Assembly (NCBI RefSeq): GCF_007858435.1
Contig: NZ_VIGW01000001.1
Coordinates: forward strand, 186,001 to 250,000
Direction: 5' to 3'
DNA from: Tsukamurella asaccharolytica
GTDB lineage: Bacteria; Actinomycetota; Actinomycetes; Mycobacteriales; Mycobacteriaceae
Length of the DNA: 64,000 bases
Positions 20,343-31,906 of the stretch are shown here, in pieces. Position numbers and translations under genes: made by a program. The stretch's first letter is position 1, and the number at the start of each line of letters is the position of its first letter. The notes beneath the pieces were generated by a model. It saw only the letters and a program-made list of their open reading frames with translations, had not been told where the DNA came from and made no database searches.

Positions 20343-21680
20343 GTGACAGCCCAGGCGTCGAAGAACCGGCAGCTGCCGTCTCTACGCCTCCGATCCTTCC
20401 CGGAATCCTCCGTTCTCGCAGAGCTGCGGGACTTCTTCACCTCCAGCCCGGGCAAGCTCGTCTCGATGGCTCTCGTCCTCATCACGATGGGTCTCTTCGC
20501 CGGCTGGTTCACCTCCGCGGCCCAGCTCTCGCGGACCGAGGTGCTGGAGCAGAACCTCTCGGATTACGAGCCGCGGGCGCACGCAGCGCAGGTGCTCTAC
20601 AGTTCGCTCTCCGCGGCGAACGAGTCCGCGAACGCCGCTTTCGTCGCGGGCGGGCTGCCGGCGGACGAGATTCAAAGCAGCTACAGCGTCGCCCTCGCCA
20701 CCGCCGGCAAGGCCCTCATCACCTCCGCCACGAGCCTGCCCTCCGACGACAGTCCCGCCCACGCCAACCTCGACACGATCGCTATGAACCTGCCGGTGTA
20801 CACCGGCTTGGTCGAGACGGCACGGACGAACAAGCGGCTCGACAACTCGGTCGCCGCCGCCTACCTCGCCACCGCGTCGACCCTGATGCAGGACACGATG
20901 CTCCCCGCCGCGGAGGGTTTCTACCGCGAGGAGACGGAGGACCTGCGCCGCACGCACGGGAAGTTCGCGTCGCCGCCGTGGGCGATCTACGGCGTGCTCG
21001 GCATCGCCCTCGCGTCGGTTCTCCTGACCCACCGGTACCTTGCACGCCGCACGCAGCGACGGATCAACCGCGGCCTCGTCGTGGCCGCCGCCGCGCTCGC
21101 CGTCGCCATGACCTGGGTCGTGGTGGCCGGCCTCACCTCGTCGACCTACTCGCTGCGGGCCGAGCAGCGCGGCACGGCGGCGGTCGACGCGCTCTCACAG
21201 GCCCGCACGCTGACGCAGAAGGCCCGCTCGATGGAGACGATGGCGCTGGTCCAGCGCGGCGCCGGTCGCGGCGTGCCGGCGTCGGCGTTCGCCGACACCC
21301 TGCTGGCCGCCGAGGAGGAGCTGAAAACGATCGGCGAATCCGACCCGCAGATCACCGCCGCCGTCGGCGCGGCGCGGGCCGACGCGCGGCGTTGGGTCAC
21401 CGCACACCAGCAGATCGTCGCGCGCGAGGCCACCGGCGACTACCTCGGCGCGACGCGGGTGGCCATCGGCACCGACCCCGGTTCCGCGGCGGTCGCCTAC
21501 CGCTCGCTCGACGGGCACCTCACCACGGCCATCGACCGGGCCCGCACGCTCTACCGCGACAACGTCAACACCGCCCGCTTCGCGATCGCCTTCTCCGGTC
21601 CGGGTGCTTTCCTGTTGTGCGTGCTCGCCGCTGTCGGCGTCGCGGCCGGCTTCTACCCCCGAGTCAGGGAGTACCGATGA
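20343..21680 (+). CDS. glnX: GlnX-like membrane sensor protein (Rv0412c homologue)
   Basis: 445 residues with four membrane helices that bracket two extracytoplasmic regions: a helix near 43-60 (LVSMALVLITMGLFAGWF), an outside helical segment, helices near 203-218 and 237-258 (VVAAAALAVAMTWVVVAGL), a second outside segment, and a last helix near 416-438. In M. tuberculosis the homologue GlnX relays the ligand state of the binding protein GlnH to PknG. GTG start with GGGAGGGAG 7 nt upstream. It overlaps glnH in ATGA. Confidence 0.85.
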   Translation: MTAQASKNRQLPSLRLRSFPESSVLAELRDFFTSSPGKLVSMALVLITMGLFAGWFTSAAQLSRTEVLEQNLSDYEPRAHAAQVLYSSLSAANESANAAFVAGGLPADEIQSSYSVALATAGKALITSATSLPSDDSPAHANLDTIAMNLPVYTGLVETARTNKRLDNSVAAAYLATASTLMQDTMLPAAEGFYREETEDLRRTHGKFASPPWAIYGVLGIALASVLLTHRYLARRTQRRINRGLVVAAAALAVAMTWVVVAGLTSSTYSLRAEQRGTAAVDALSQARTLTQKARSMETMALVQRGAGRGVPASAFADTLLAAEEELKTIGESDPQITAAVGAARADARRWVTAHQQIVAREATGDYLGATRVAIGTDPGSAAVAYRSLDGHLTTAIDRARTLYRDNVNTARFAIAFSGPGAFLLCVLAAVGVAAGFYPRVREYR

Positions 21681-22657
21681 CGCGACGGATCCTGTCTGTG
21701 ATCGCCCTCTCGCTCGCCGTCGCGCTGGCGTCGACCGGCTGCGTGGTCTCCGCGCCCGAGGCACCCGGCGATGCAGTCACCGCCGTCCGCCAGCCGGTCC
21801 CCGGATCGGCTGCCGTCGTCCCCACCGACACCCCGATCCCACCCGAGGTGTCGATGTGCACCGCCACACCGTTCCCGTCGGACCTGCCTGCACCGGGCCA
21901 GATGATGCCGGGCACGACGATGGCCGACATCCACGACCGCGGTCGCCTGGTGGTGGGTATCGACATCGGCTCCAACCTGCTCTCCTTCCGCGACCCTCTG
22001 ACGGGCGAGATCAAGGGCTTCGACGCCGATATCGCGCATCAGATCGCCGCCGCGATCTTCGGCGATCCCGACCGCATCCACTTCCGGATCCTCTCCACCG
22101 CCGATCGTCAGAAGGCCCTCGAGGAAGGCACCGTCGACGTGGTCGTCAAGACGATGTCGGCGACCTGCGAGCGGGCGAAGTCCGTCGCCTTCTCGGCGAC
22201 CTACTTCATCGCGCAGCAGCGCATCCTCGCGCCGCGCGGGGCGCCGATCAACACCGTCGGCGATCTCTCCAGCCGTCGAGTGTGCGAGGTACGCGGCACC
22301 ACCTCGCTCGACCGGGTGCGGCGGCTCGTACCCAGCGCCACCGTCGTGGCGTCGGACTCGTGGTCGGACTGCCTGGTGATGCTGCAGCAGGCGCAGGTCG
22401 AGGCGATCTCCACCGACGACGCCATCCTCGCCGGACTCGAGGCCCAGGATCCGAACCTCACCATCACCGGCCCGTCCATGGGCCTCGAGTACTACGCGGT
22501 CGGCGTGGGGAAGAACCGGACCGACCTCGTGCGTTTCATCAACGGGGTGCTCCTGCGCATGGCCTTCGACGGGACGTGGATGCGTCTGTACAACCAGTGG
22601 TTCGCGTCGTCGCTCGGTCAGGTCTGGTCGGCGCCATCGGCGAGGTACGAGGGGTGA
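21677..22657 (+). CDS. glnH: Amino-acid-binding lipoprotein GlnH
   Basis: 326-residue periplasmic-type binding protein. Lipobox STGC near residue 21 after a hydrophobic signal, a Pro-rich linker, then the type II solute-binding domain from IHDRGRLVVGIDIGSNLLSF through GEIKGFDADIAHQIAAAIFG, DVVVKTMSATCERAKSVAFS and VCEVRGTTSLDRV. Known homologues bind aspartate, glutamate or asparagine and signal through GlnX to PknG rather than importing. No permease or ATPase gene lies next to it, which fits a sensing role. The start codon overlaps the glnX stop. Confidence 0.9.
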   Translation: MTRRILSVIALSLAVALASTGCVVSAPEAPGDAVTAVRQPVPGSAAVVPTDTPIPPEVSMCTATPFPSDLPAPGQMMPGTTMADIHDRGRLVVGIDIGSNLLSFRDPLTGEIKGFDADIAHQIAAAIFGDPDRIHFRILSTADRQKALEEGTVDVVVKTMSATCERAKSVAFSATYFIAQQRILAPRGAPINTVGDLSSRRVCEVRGTTSLDRVRRLVPSATVVASDSWSDCLVMLQQAQVEAISTDDAILAGLEAQDPNLTITGPSMGLEYYAVGVGKNRTDLVRFINGVLLRMAFDGTWMRLYNQWFASSLGQVWSAPSARYEG

Positions 22658-25006
<2,349 letters not shown>

Positions 25007-25046
25007 GCGACCACCCCCGGTGCGCGCTCCCTATCGGGGCGGCCAC

Positions 25047-25112
25047 CTCCCTAGGTCCATGGACGTAGGGAGTGCACGGCGCGCGAGGGCGATGTACGTC
25101 CCGCTAGGGACG
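25047..25112. repeat. 26-bp palindrome and a second hairpin after pknG
   Basis: 25047-25072 is a near-perfect palindrome (one mismatched pair) centred on CCATGG with ends CTCCCTA and TAGGGAG. 25097-25112 is a hairpin, CGTCCC-GCTA-GGGACG. A further CTCCCTA lies at 25027-25033. All sit in the 142-bp gap between pknG and the convergent iron-transport operon. A transcription-end function is likely; a protein-binding palindrome is the alternative. Confidence 0.5.
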
Positions 25113-25148
25113 GCGCCCGACCGCGCGCGACGGCGACGGCGCCCCCGG

Positions 25149-26006
25149 TTACGACGCGGGATCGCCGGTGCGGCGCGCGCCGATCGGGATGATGCACGGC
25201 CGGCCGGGGGCGACCGGATCGTCGATGACCCTGGAACGGAGCCCGAAGGTCTCGCGGAGCATCTCCTCGCTGATGACATCCGCGGGCGCGCCCTGGGCGA
25301 CCACGGCGCCGTCCTTCATGGCGATGATGTGATCGCTGTACCGGATGGCGAGGTTCAGGTCGTGCAGCACCATCACGACGGTCCGCCCTTGACTACTCAG
25401 CTCGTCCACGAGGTCGAGGACGTCGAGCGCGTGCGAGAGGTCGAGGTAGGTGGTGGGCTCGTCGAGGAGTAGCAGGTCGGTGCCCTGGGCGAGGGTCATG
25501 GAGATCCACACCCGCTGTCGCTGGCCACCGGAGAGGGAGTCGACGGCGCGGTCGGCGAGGTCACGGACGCCGGTCTGCTCGAGCGCGGCGTCGACGACCT
25601 CGGCGTCGTCGGAGCTCCACTGCCGCAGCCACGACTGGTGCGGGTGCCGGCCGCGGGCGACGAGGTCTCCGACGGTGAGCCCCTCGGGGGCGAGGGGGCT
25701 CTGCGGCAGCAGCCCCATGGTGGTGGCGATCTGCTTCGACTTGAGCTTGGCGATGTCGGTGCCGTCGAGCACGACGTGACCCGACGAGGGCTTGATCAGC
25801 CGGGCCAGGGTGCGCAGCAGCGTCGACTTGCCGCAGCCGTTGGGGCCGATGATCGTGGTGACCACGCCGGACGGGATGTCGAGGTCCAGGTCGTCGAGCA
25901 CCTTCACCTGCCCGTAGCCGGAGGTGACCCTGCGGGCTCCCAGGCGCGACGGTGCCGTCGTCGCGCCGCGGTGCGGCTCGTTCTGCACAGCGTCAGTCGT
26001 GGTCAC
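25149..26006 (-). CDS. Iron-siderophore-type ABC transporter ATP-binding protein
   Basis: 285 residues. FepC/FhuC type: Walker A GPNGCGKST, Q-loop LLPQSPLAPEGLTV, signature DSLSGGQRQRVWISM, Walker B LLLLDEPTTYLDLSHALDV, switch His in VMVLHDLNLAIRYSDH. The TTYLD sequence is typical of the iron-chelate and B12 group. The GTG start overlaps the stop of the upstream permease gene. Third gene of a three-gene operon under the predicted IdeR box. Confidence 0.93.
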   Translation of the reverse strand: MTTTDAVQNEPHRGATTAPSRLGARRVTSGYGQVKVLDDLDLDIPSGVVTTIIGPNGCGKSTLLRTLARLIKPSSGHVVLDGTDIAKLKSKQIATTMGLLPQSPLAPEGLTVGDLVARGRHPHQSWLRQWSSDDAEVVDAALEQTGVRDLADRAVDSLSGGQRQRVWISMTLAQGTDLLLLDEPTTYLDLSHALDVLDLVDELSSQGRTVVMVLHDLNLAIRYSDHIIAMKDGAVVAQGAPADVISEEMLRETFGLRSRVIDDPVAPGRPCIIPIGARRTGDPAS

Positions 26007-27094
26007 TTGGCCCCCTTGAGGTTCTGGCGGACGAGGAGATAGACGAGGAACGGGCCGCCGACGGCGGCGGTGATGATGCCCACGGGCAGGGCGACGGAGA
26101 ACATCGTGCGGGCGGCGAGGTCGGCGCAGGAGAGCAGCGCCGCACCCATGAGCGCCGACGGGATCAGCGGCGGGGTGGGCAGCCGGGTGAGGCGCATCGC
26201 GAGCTGCGGCGAGACGAAGGCGATGAAGCCGATCGGTCCGGCGGCGGCGACGCCGGCGGCCGCGAGCAGGACCGACGCGATGAGCAGCACCGCGCGGTTC
26301 GGCCCCAGGCGGACACCGAGGCCGAGGGCCACGTCGTCGCCGAGCTGGACGGCGCGCAGCGGGAACGCCGCGGCGAGCGCGAGGAGCGCGGCGGGGACGC
26401 CGAGGCCGAGCACGGTCCACACGTCCGACCAATCGCGGCTCTCGAGCGAGCCGACGAGCCAGGTCTGCGCGCGGGCCACGTCGCGGATGTCGGCCCGCAC
26501 CAGCATCCAGTCGACGAGCGCGCGCATGAGGAAGGTGATGGCGATGCCCACGAGGATCAGCCGCATGCCGTCGACCCCGCCGCGGACGGCGAGGAGATAG
26601 ACCAGCCCGCCGGTGACGAGGCCGCCGGTGACCGCGACCACGGGGAGCCCGACATCGGTGTTGAGCGTCGCGGCCAGTGTGCTGGTCGAGGTGACCAGGA
26701 AGACCGCGGCCACGCCCGCCCCTGCGGTGACGCCGAGGATGTCGGGGCTGGCCAGGGGGTTACGGGCGATCGACTGGACGATGGCGCCCGACATTCCCAG
26801 CACGGCGCCGACGGCGAGCCCGACGAGCGCCCGCGGCATGCGCAGCTCCATGACGATGAAGTGCGTCGTCGAGTCCCCTGTGCCGGCGAGGGCCTGCAGG
26901 ACCTGTCCGAAAGTCATCGGGAAGGCGCCCAGGCGGATGCTCGCGCAGAAGGCGACGAACGCGACCAGCGCGAGGAGCAGGGTGACGGCCACGGGCCAGG
27001 GCCGCCACACGAAGGAGACGACGTTCCCGAACCGCAGGCCGGGCCGGATCGGCGGCTTCTTCTGCTCGTCGACCTGCTCGAGGGTGGAGCTCAT
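26003..27094 (-). CDS. Iron-siderophore-type ABC transporter permease (FecCD family)
   Basis: 363 residues, nine to ten membrane helices of the FecCD family. Family landmarks: RMPRALVGLAVGAVLGMSGA, IVQSIARNPLASPDILGVTA, LGDDVALGLGVRLGPNRA, AAAGPIGFIAFVSPQLAMRL and the C-terminal LPVGIITAAVGGPFLVYLLV. The ATG at 27094 overlaps the stop of the first permease gene (ATGA); the longer frame upstream only reads antisense-like sequence. Pairs with the neighbouring permease to form a heterodimeric channel. Confidence 0.93.
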   Translation of the reverse strand: MSSTLEQVDEQKKPPIRPGLRFGNVVSFVWRPWPVAVTLLLALVAFVAFCASIRLGAFPMTFGQVLQALAGTGDSTTHFIVMELRMPRALVGLAVGAVLGMSGAIVQSIARNPLASPDILGVTAGAGVAAVFLVTSTSTLAATLNTDVGLPVVAVTGGLVTGGLVYLLAVRGGVDGMRLILVGIAITFLMRALVDWMLVRADIRDVARAQTWLVGSLESRDWSDVWTVLGLGVPAALLALAAAFPLRAVQLGDDVALGLGVRLGPNRAVLLIASVLLAAAGVAAAGPIGFIAFVSPQLAMRLTRLPTPPLIPSALMGAALLSCADLAARTMFSVALPVGIITAAVGGPFLVYLLVRQNLKGAK

Positions 27095-28194
27095 ACCCTG
27101 ACCGCCTTCCGCCACCAGACGAGAGCCACGAAGAAGGGCGCGCCGACGAGCGCCACGACGATGCCGACCTCGAGCTCGCCGGGACGGGCGACCACGCGGC
27201 CCACGATGTCGGTGGCGAGCAGCAGCCAGGCCCCCATGAGCGCCGAGTACGGCAGCAGCCAGCGGTAGTCGGGCCCGGTGAAGTACCGCACGATGTGCGG
27301 CACCATCAGGCCGAGGAAGGCGATGCTGCCGCAGGCCGCGGTGGCTCCGCCGACCAACAGCGTCACGGATGCGATGCCGACGGTGCGCGCGAGGCCGACG
27401 TTCAGGCCGAGCCCCTTGGCGACGTCGTCGCCCATGTTGAGCAGGTTCACGGCCGGCCCGTTGGCGAGCGCGAGCAGCATGCCGACGGCGATGAACGGTA
27501 CGACCACCCCGATCACGTCGTAGCCGCGGCCGACCACGGCGCCGGCGTTCCAGAACCGCAGAGTGTCGAGCGAGGCGTTGTCGCTGAGCGCGATCGCCGA
27601 GGTCATCGAGCTGAGGAACATCGCGACCCCCATGCCGGCGAGCACCAGGGTCAGGGGGGACCCGGCGCCCCGACCGATGCTCGAGAGCCCGAAGACGAGG
27701 ATCGCGGTGAGTGCGGTGCCGAGGAAGGCGAACCAGACGTACTGGATCGGCTGCGTGAGGCCGCCAAGGAAGGTCGCGCACACCACGGCGAACGCGGCGC
27801 CCTGGGTCAGGCCGAGGAAGCCCGGGTCGGCGACGGGATTGCGGGTGTGGCCCTGGATCAGCGCGCCGGCCAGCGCGAGCGCCGCGCCGGCGATGAGTGC
27901 CAGCAGGGTCCGGGGCACCCGTAGCGTCTGGATGATGATCGCGGCCTGATTGAGGTCGGGGTCCGCCGGGTTCGGCCCGGTCGTGTACCGGTGCCACAGG
28001 CCGTCCCACACCAGCGAGGGCGCGAGGCTCCGCGAGCCGATCGCGAGCGAGGCGATCCCGGTCACCACCAGCAGCACGAGCAGCAGCACCAGCCCGAACA
28101 GGCGGCGCCTGCGCCGGGCAGCGCCGGAGGTCGATTCCGGCCGCGCGGGCGGAGTGCCCCCGGCGGGGGCCTCCTCAGTCGCAGATAGGGTCAC
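27091..28194 (-). CDS. Iron-siderophore-type ABC transporter permease (FecCD family)
   Basis: 367 residues. A basic N-terminus (AARRRRRLFG) leads into FecCD-type helices. Landmarks: RVPRTLLALIAGAALALAGA, LIQGHTRNPVADPGFLGLTQ, MGDDVAKGLGLNVGLARTVG, FLGLMVPHIVRYFTGPDYR and GELEVGIVVALVGAPFFVAL. GTG start at 28194 lies 7 nt after TATCAT, the leaderless pattern; the predicted IdeR box covers this -10 box. First gene of the operon, divergent from its binding-protein gene. Confidence 0.92.
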   Translation of the reverse strand: MTLSATEEAPAGGTPPARPESTSGAARRRRRLFGLVLLLVLLVVTGIASLAIGSRSLAPSLVWDGLWHRYTTGPNPADPDLNQAAIIIQTLRVPRTLLALIAGAALALAGALIQGHTRNPVADPGFLGLTQGAAFAVVCATFLGGLTQPIQYVWFAFLGTALTAILVFGLSSIGRGAGSPLTLVLAGMGVAMFLSSMTSAIALSDNASLDTLRFWNAGAVVGRGYDVIGVVVPFIAVGMLLALANGPAVNLLNMGDDVAKGLGLNVGLARTVGIASVTLLVGGATAACGSIAFLGLMVPHIVRYFTGPDYRWLLPYSALMGAWLLLATDIVGRVVARPGELEVGIVVALVGAPFFVALVWWRKAVRV

Positions 28195-28199
28195 AAACC

Positions 28200-28218
28200 T
28201 AATGATAGGCTGCCCTTC
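28200..28218. promoter_or_regulatory. Candidate IdeR/DtxR iron box between the two transporter units
   Basis: The 19 bp read TAATGATAGGCTGCCCTTC. The central TAGGCT and the CCT in the right half match the IdeR/DtxR consensus (TTAGGTTAGGCTAACCTAA), about 12 of 19 positions overall. It overlaps the -10 box of the permease-ATPase operon and lies just upstream of the binding-protein gene, so iron-bound repressor here could silence both directions. Confidence 0.55.
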
Positions 28219-28237
28219 ATTCTAGGGAAGGGGCGGC

Positions 28238-29161
28238 ATGCGTCGGGTCTCGGTGATACTCGCGGTTCTGCTCTCGCTCACGCTCGCGGCCTGCGGGTCG
28301 GGCTCCGATTCGAGCTCGACGAGCGGGGCGCCGGACGCGCCCCGGGTGGCGTCGCTGGGCCTGGGTGATGTGGACACACTCCTCGCACTCGGCGTGGTGC
28401 CCGTGATCGTCGCGCCGTGGGCGCAGGACGCCACGGAGCCCGTCGGCGTGTGGGCGAAGCCCCTGCTGCAGGGCAAGAACCCGCAGATGCTGCTGGGCAC
28501 CGGCTCCGAGCTCGACACCGAGGCCATCGAGACCGTCGCCGCGTCGAAGCCCGACGTGATCGTCGCCGTGAACTCCGGTTTCGACGACGCCACCTACTCG
28601 CGTCTCGAGGCGATCGCGCCCGTGATCCGGCGGCCCGCACGGTTCACCGCGTGGGGCGTGCCGTGGGAGGACCAGGTCCGCGCGATCGCCGGCGGCGTCG
28701 GCCGCGCGGCACAGGGCGACGCCCTGATCACCACGACGCAGGAAACGATCCGCCGCACGCAGGAGCAGCACCCGCAGTACCGGGGGAAGACGGCCGCCAC
28801 CGTCCTGCCCAAGTCCGACGGGGGTTTCTACGCCTACGCCACCGGCGACGGCCGCGGCCAGGTGCTCACCATGCTCGGTTTCACGCTGCCCGAGTCGGTG
28901 TCCTCGCTGATCCCCGCCGGGAAGTTCTTCGCCGAGATCCCCGCGGAGCGCGTGGACGTCCTGAACCTCGACGCGCTCGTCTACCTCGATTACGGCCGCA
29001 AGGTCGACGAGGACACCGCGTTCCGCTCGCTCGCGGTGAGCCGCGAGCACCGTGTCACCACCATCGACCGGAGCCTCGGCAATGCGATGTCGATGCCGAA
29101 CCCGGTGACCATCGAGTGGGTGCTCCAGCAGCTGCCGCCGCGGCTCCCCGCCTTCTCCTGA
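28238..29161 (+). CDS. Iron-siderophore-binding lipoprotein
   Basis: 307 residues. Lipoprotein signal with lipobox LAAC near residue 19, Ser-rich linker, then a class III periplasmic binding domain: RVASLGLGDVDTLLALGVVP, SELDTEAIETVAASKPDVIV, YSRLEAIAPVIR, GRGQVLTMLGFTLPESV and VLNLDALVYLDYG. This is the FepB/FhuD type that hands ferric siderophore to a FecCD permease pair, encoded divergently 43 bp away. GGGAAGGGG precedes the ATG. The siderophore cannot be read from sequence. Confidence 0.9.
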   Translation: MRRVSVILAVLLSLTLAACGSGSDSSSTSGAPDAPRVASLGLGDVDTLLALGVVPVIVAPWAQDATEPVGVWAKPLLQGKNPQMLLGTGSELDTEAIETVAASKPDVIVAVNSGFDDATYSRLEAIAPVIRRPARFTAWGVPWEDQVRAIAGGVGRAAQGDALITTTQETIRRTQEQHPQYRGKTAATVLPKSDGGFYAYATGDGRGQVLTMLGFTLPESVSSLIPAGKFFAEIPAERVDVLNLDALVYLDYGRKVDEDTAFRSLAVSREHRVTTIDRSLGNAMSMPNPVTIEWVLQQLPPRLPAFS

Positions 29162-29183
29162 CGAAGCCCGTCGGGCCGGGTCA

Positions 29184-30740
29184 TCACTTCGCGACGTACA
29201 TCCGCGTCTCCTGCGTCCGCCCGCGCAGGACGTCGACGGGGCCGGGCCGCCACCGCGCACGCTCCCCCGGGTCGGCCGTCTCGACGGCAGGGGCCGAGGC
29301 CCACGGCACCGTCGGGTCCGCCTTGGCGTAGGTCGAGAGCCGGGCGGCCTCATTGACCGGATCGCCGATCACGGTGTACTCGAAGCGGTCCGCCGCGCCC
29401 ACGTAGCCGGCGACGACGACGCCGTAGGTGACGCCGCAGCCCGCACGCACCTCGGGCACCTCGCGGGCCAGGCGGCGCATCATGGCCCGCGACGCGGCGA
29501 GGGCGGCACCGGCGGGATCGGTCAGCGGGGCGGGCGCGCCGAAGATCGCGAGCACCGCGTCGCCCTCGAACTTGTTGACCAGGCCGCCGCGGCTGTTCAC
29601 CTCCGCGACGACGACGCCGCAGAACCGGTTGAGGATCTGCACGACCTCGGCGGCGGGTCGTTCGGCGGCCAGCGTCGTGGAGCCGACGAGGTCGATGAAG
29701 ATCACCGCGACGGTCTGCTCGACGCCGCCCAGTTCGGGTTCGCTCTCGATGGTGGCGCGCGCGACCTGCTCGCCCACCTGCCGGGCGTACAGGTCGCGTA
29801 CCCGCTCGCGTTCGCGCAGTCCGGCGGCCATGGCGTTGAAGCCGGACTGCAGGTCCCCCAGCGAGGTCCCGTCGTAGACCACGACCTCGGTGTCGTAGCG
29901 GCCCTCGGACACTCGGCGCATGCCGGTGGTCACGCTCTTCACCGGGGCGGAGACGCGCGAGGAGGAGAGCAGGTTGAAGATCATTCCGGAGAAGAACCCG
30001 CCGGCGGCGAGGGCGCACATGCTCACGGCGATGCCCCGTACGGTGGCGGCGGGCTCGAACAGCGCGAACAACGCAACCGTGATGACGCCGAGGAAGGGCA
30101 GCCCCGAGCCGAGAATCCACAGCCGCAGCGACCGGCCCTGCAGGCTCTGGTGCCGGGGCTCAGGGCGGGTGACCCGCAACGCGATCGCCGTGACCGGCCG
30201 CAGGCTGAACTCGGTGAGCACCCGCACCACGCCCGAGGTCATCAGCCCGGCGCCGAGCACGACGAGCGAGACCTTGGGCACCAGATCCATGTCGACGCGG
30301 CCGTACAGCCAGCCGAAGAGGACGGCGGCGCACAGCCAGGCGATCAGCTCGAACCGGTGGAGGCGCCGCGGCAGGGCCAGCGCGTCCGCGGCCTCCTGCT
30401 GCGTCGGCGGGTCGTCACCCCCGGTCCACCGCAGCGAGCGGTAGACCAGCCACGAGGTGTACAGGTGCCCCACGACCAGGCCCGCCGCGATGTACGACGG
30501 CACCGCGACGGTGTTGATGGTGTGCAGCTCGGGTCGCTGCACCGTGGGCTCGGGGATGCCGACCACGATGAGCATGGCCGCGAAGCCGCCGCCGAGGAGC
30601 GTCGCGGTGGAGGTGCTCGCCGCGATGAGCGCGACGGTGCGCGTCCTGCGTCGCCGGGCGCCGTCGGTGCGGGTGCCGAGGAGCGGGGAGCCGTAGTCCG
30701 TCTCGTCGCCCTCGATGCCCGTCACGCGCCCGAGGGGCAT
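29184..30740 (-). CDS. Membrane class III adenylate cyclase with HAMP domain
   Basis: 518 residues. Six membrane helices (about 35-270), a HAMP linker (SSSRVSAPVKSVTTGMRRVS to NAMAAGLRERERVRDL), then the cyclase domain. Catalytic residues look complete: first metal Asp in VIFIDLVGST, adenine-selecting Lys and second metal Asp in VNKFEGDAVLAIFG, and the transition-state Asn and Arg in IGDPVNEAARLS. The architecture is that of M. tuberculosis Rv1318c-Rv1320c and Rv3645. The ATG shares one base with the ackA stop (TGATG), so it is the last gene of pta-ackA-cyclase. It converges on the siderophore-binding gene. Confidence 0.92.
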   Translation of the reverse strand: MPLGRVTGIEGDETDYGSPLLGTRTDGARRRRTRTVALIAASTSTATLLGGGFAAMLIVVGIPEPTVQRPELHTINTVAVPSYIAAGLVVGHLYTSWLVYRSLRWTGGDDPPTQQEAADALALPRRLHRFELIAWLCAAVLFGWLYGRVDMDLVPKVSLVVLGAGLMTSGVVRVLTEFSLRPVTAIALRVTRPEPRHQSLQGRSLRLWILGSGLPFLGVITVALFALFEPAATVRGIAVSMCALAAGGFFSGMIFNLLSSSRVSAPVKSVTTGMRRVSEGRYDTEVVVYDGTSLGDLQSGFNAMAAGLRERERVRDLYARQVGEQVARATIESEPELGGVEQTVAVIFIDLVGSTTLAAERPAAEVVQILNRFCGVVVAEVNSRGGLVNKFEGDAVLAIFGAPAPLTDPAGAALAASRAMMRRLAREVPEVRAGCGVTYGVVVAGYVGAADRFEYTVIGDPVNEAARLSTYAKADPTVPWASAPAVETADPGERARWRPGPVDVLRGRTQETRMYVAK

Positions 30741-31906
30741 CAGAGTGCGGCTGCTTCGCGGGCGATCGCGAGCTCCTCGTTGGTCGGGACCACGAGCACG
30801 GCGACGGTGGTGGCGGGATCGCCGTCGGGCGAGATCCGGGTGGGCTCGGTGATGCGGCCGGTGTTGCGCGCGGGGTCGACGACGATGCCGAACCGCTCCA
30901 GTCCGGCGAGGGCATCGGCGCGGACCTGCGCGGCGTTCTCGCCGACGCCGGCGGTGAACGTGATGGCGTCGGCACCGCCGAGTTCGACGAGGTAGGCGCC
31001 GATGTACCGGCGGAGGCGGTGGATGTAGACGTCGTAGGCCAGCTGCGCGTGCTCGTCGCCCTGCTCGATGAGCGCCCCCAGCGCGCGGAAGTCGTTCTCG
31101 CCGGCGAGCCCTTTGAGGCCCGAGCGGCGGTTGAGGAGGTCGTCGATCTGATCGATGCTCATGCCGAGCGAGCGCCCCAGGTGCAGCACCAGGCCGGGGT
31201 CGATGTCGCCGCTGCGGGTGCCCATGACGAGGCCCTCGAGCGGGGTCAGGCCCATGGAGGTGTCGACGGCGCGGCCGCCGCGGACCGCCGAGGCGGAGGC
31301 ACCGTTGCCCAGGTGCAGCACGATCTGGTTCACTTCGCTCGTCGGCCGACCGAGGAACGCCGCAGCCTGCTGCGAGACGTACTCGTGCGAGGTGCCGTGG
31401 AAGCCGTAGCGGCGCAACGCGTGCTCCGCGGCGAGCTCCCGGTCGATCGCGTAGGTGGCGGCAGCGGGCGGAAGGTCGAAGAAGAAGGCGGTGTCGAAGA
31501 CGGCCACCTGTTTCACCACGGGGAGCAGTTCCCGCGCCACCTCGATGCCCTGCGCGTTGGCCGGGTTGTGCAGCGGCGCCAGCGAACTGAGCCGACGGAT
31601 CTCGGCCAGCACGTGGTCGTCGATGAGCGTGGGCGAGTGGAAGGAGCGGCCGCCGTGCACGACTCGGTGGCCGACCGCGGCGATCCCGGCCGGGGTACCG
31701 GCACCGTCGGTGAGGTCGAGCCCGCGTCCGGCGAACTCCTGGAAGACCTGCCGGAGCGCGGCCTTGTGGTCCGGCACCTCGGTCTCGCCGATCCGCTCGA
31801 CGATGCCGCCGTGCACCACCTCGCCCGTCTCCGGGTGCAGCAGTTGGTACTTCAGCGACGACGAGCCGGAGTTGAGGACCAGGACGGTACCCGCGACGGC
31901 GTTCAT
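30740..31906 (-). CDS. ackA: Acetate kinase
   Basis: Interconverts acetate plus ATP and acetyl phosphate. 388 residues. Motifs: [16 protein letters not shown] at the N-terminus, [87 protein letters not shown] and the C-terminal [16 protein letters not shown]. The start overlaps the pta stop (ATGA). With Pta it forms the reversible acetyl-CoA to acetate path. Confidence 0.97.
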   Translation of the reverse strand: MNAVAGTVLVLNSGSSSLKYQLLHPETGEVVHGGIVERIGETEVPDHKAALRQVFQEFAGRGLDLTDGAGTPAGIAAVGHRVVHGGRSFHSPTLIDDHVLAEIRRLSSLAPLHNPANAQGIEVARELLPVVKQVAVFDTAFFFDLPPAAATYAIDRELAAEHALRRYGFHGTSHEYVSQQAAAFLGRPTSEVNQIVLHLGNGASASAVRGGRAVDTSMGLTPLEGLVMGTRSGDIDPGLVLHLGRSLGMSIDQIDDLLNRRSGLKGLAGENDFRALGALIEQGDEHAQLAYDVYIHRLRRYIGAYLVELGGADAITFTAGVGENAAQVRADALAGLERFGIVVDPARNTGRITEPTRISPDGDPATTVAVLVVPTNEELAIAREAAAL

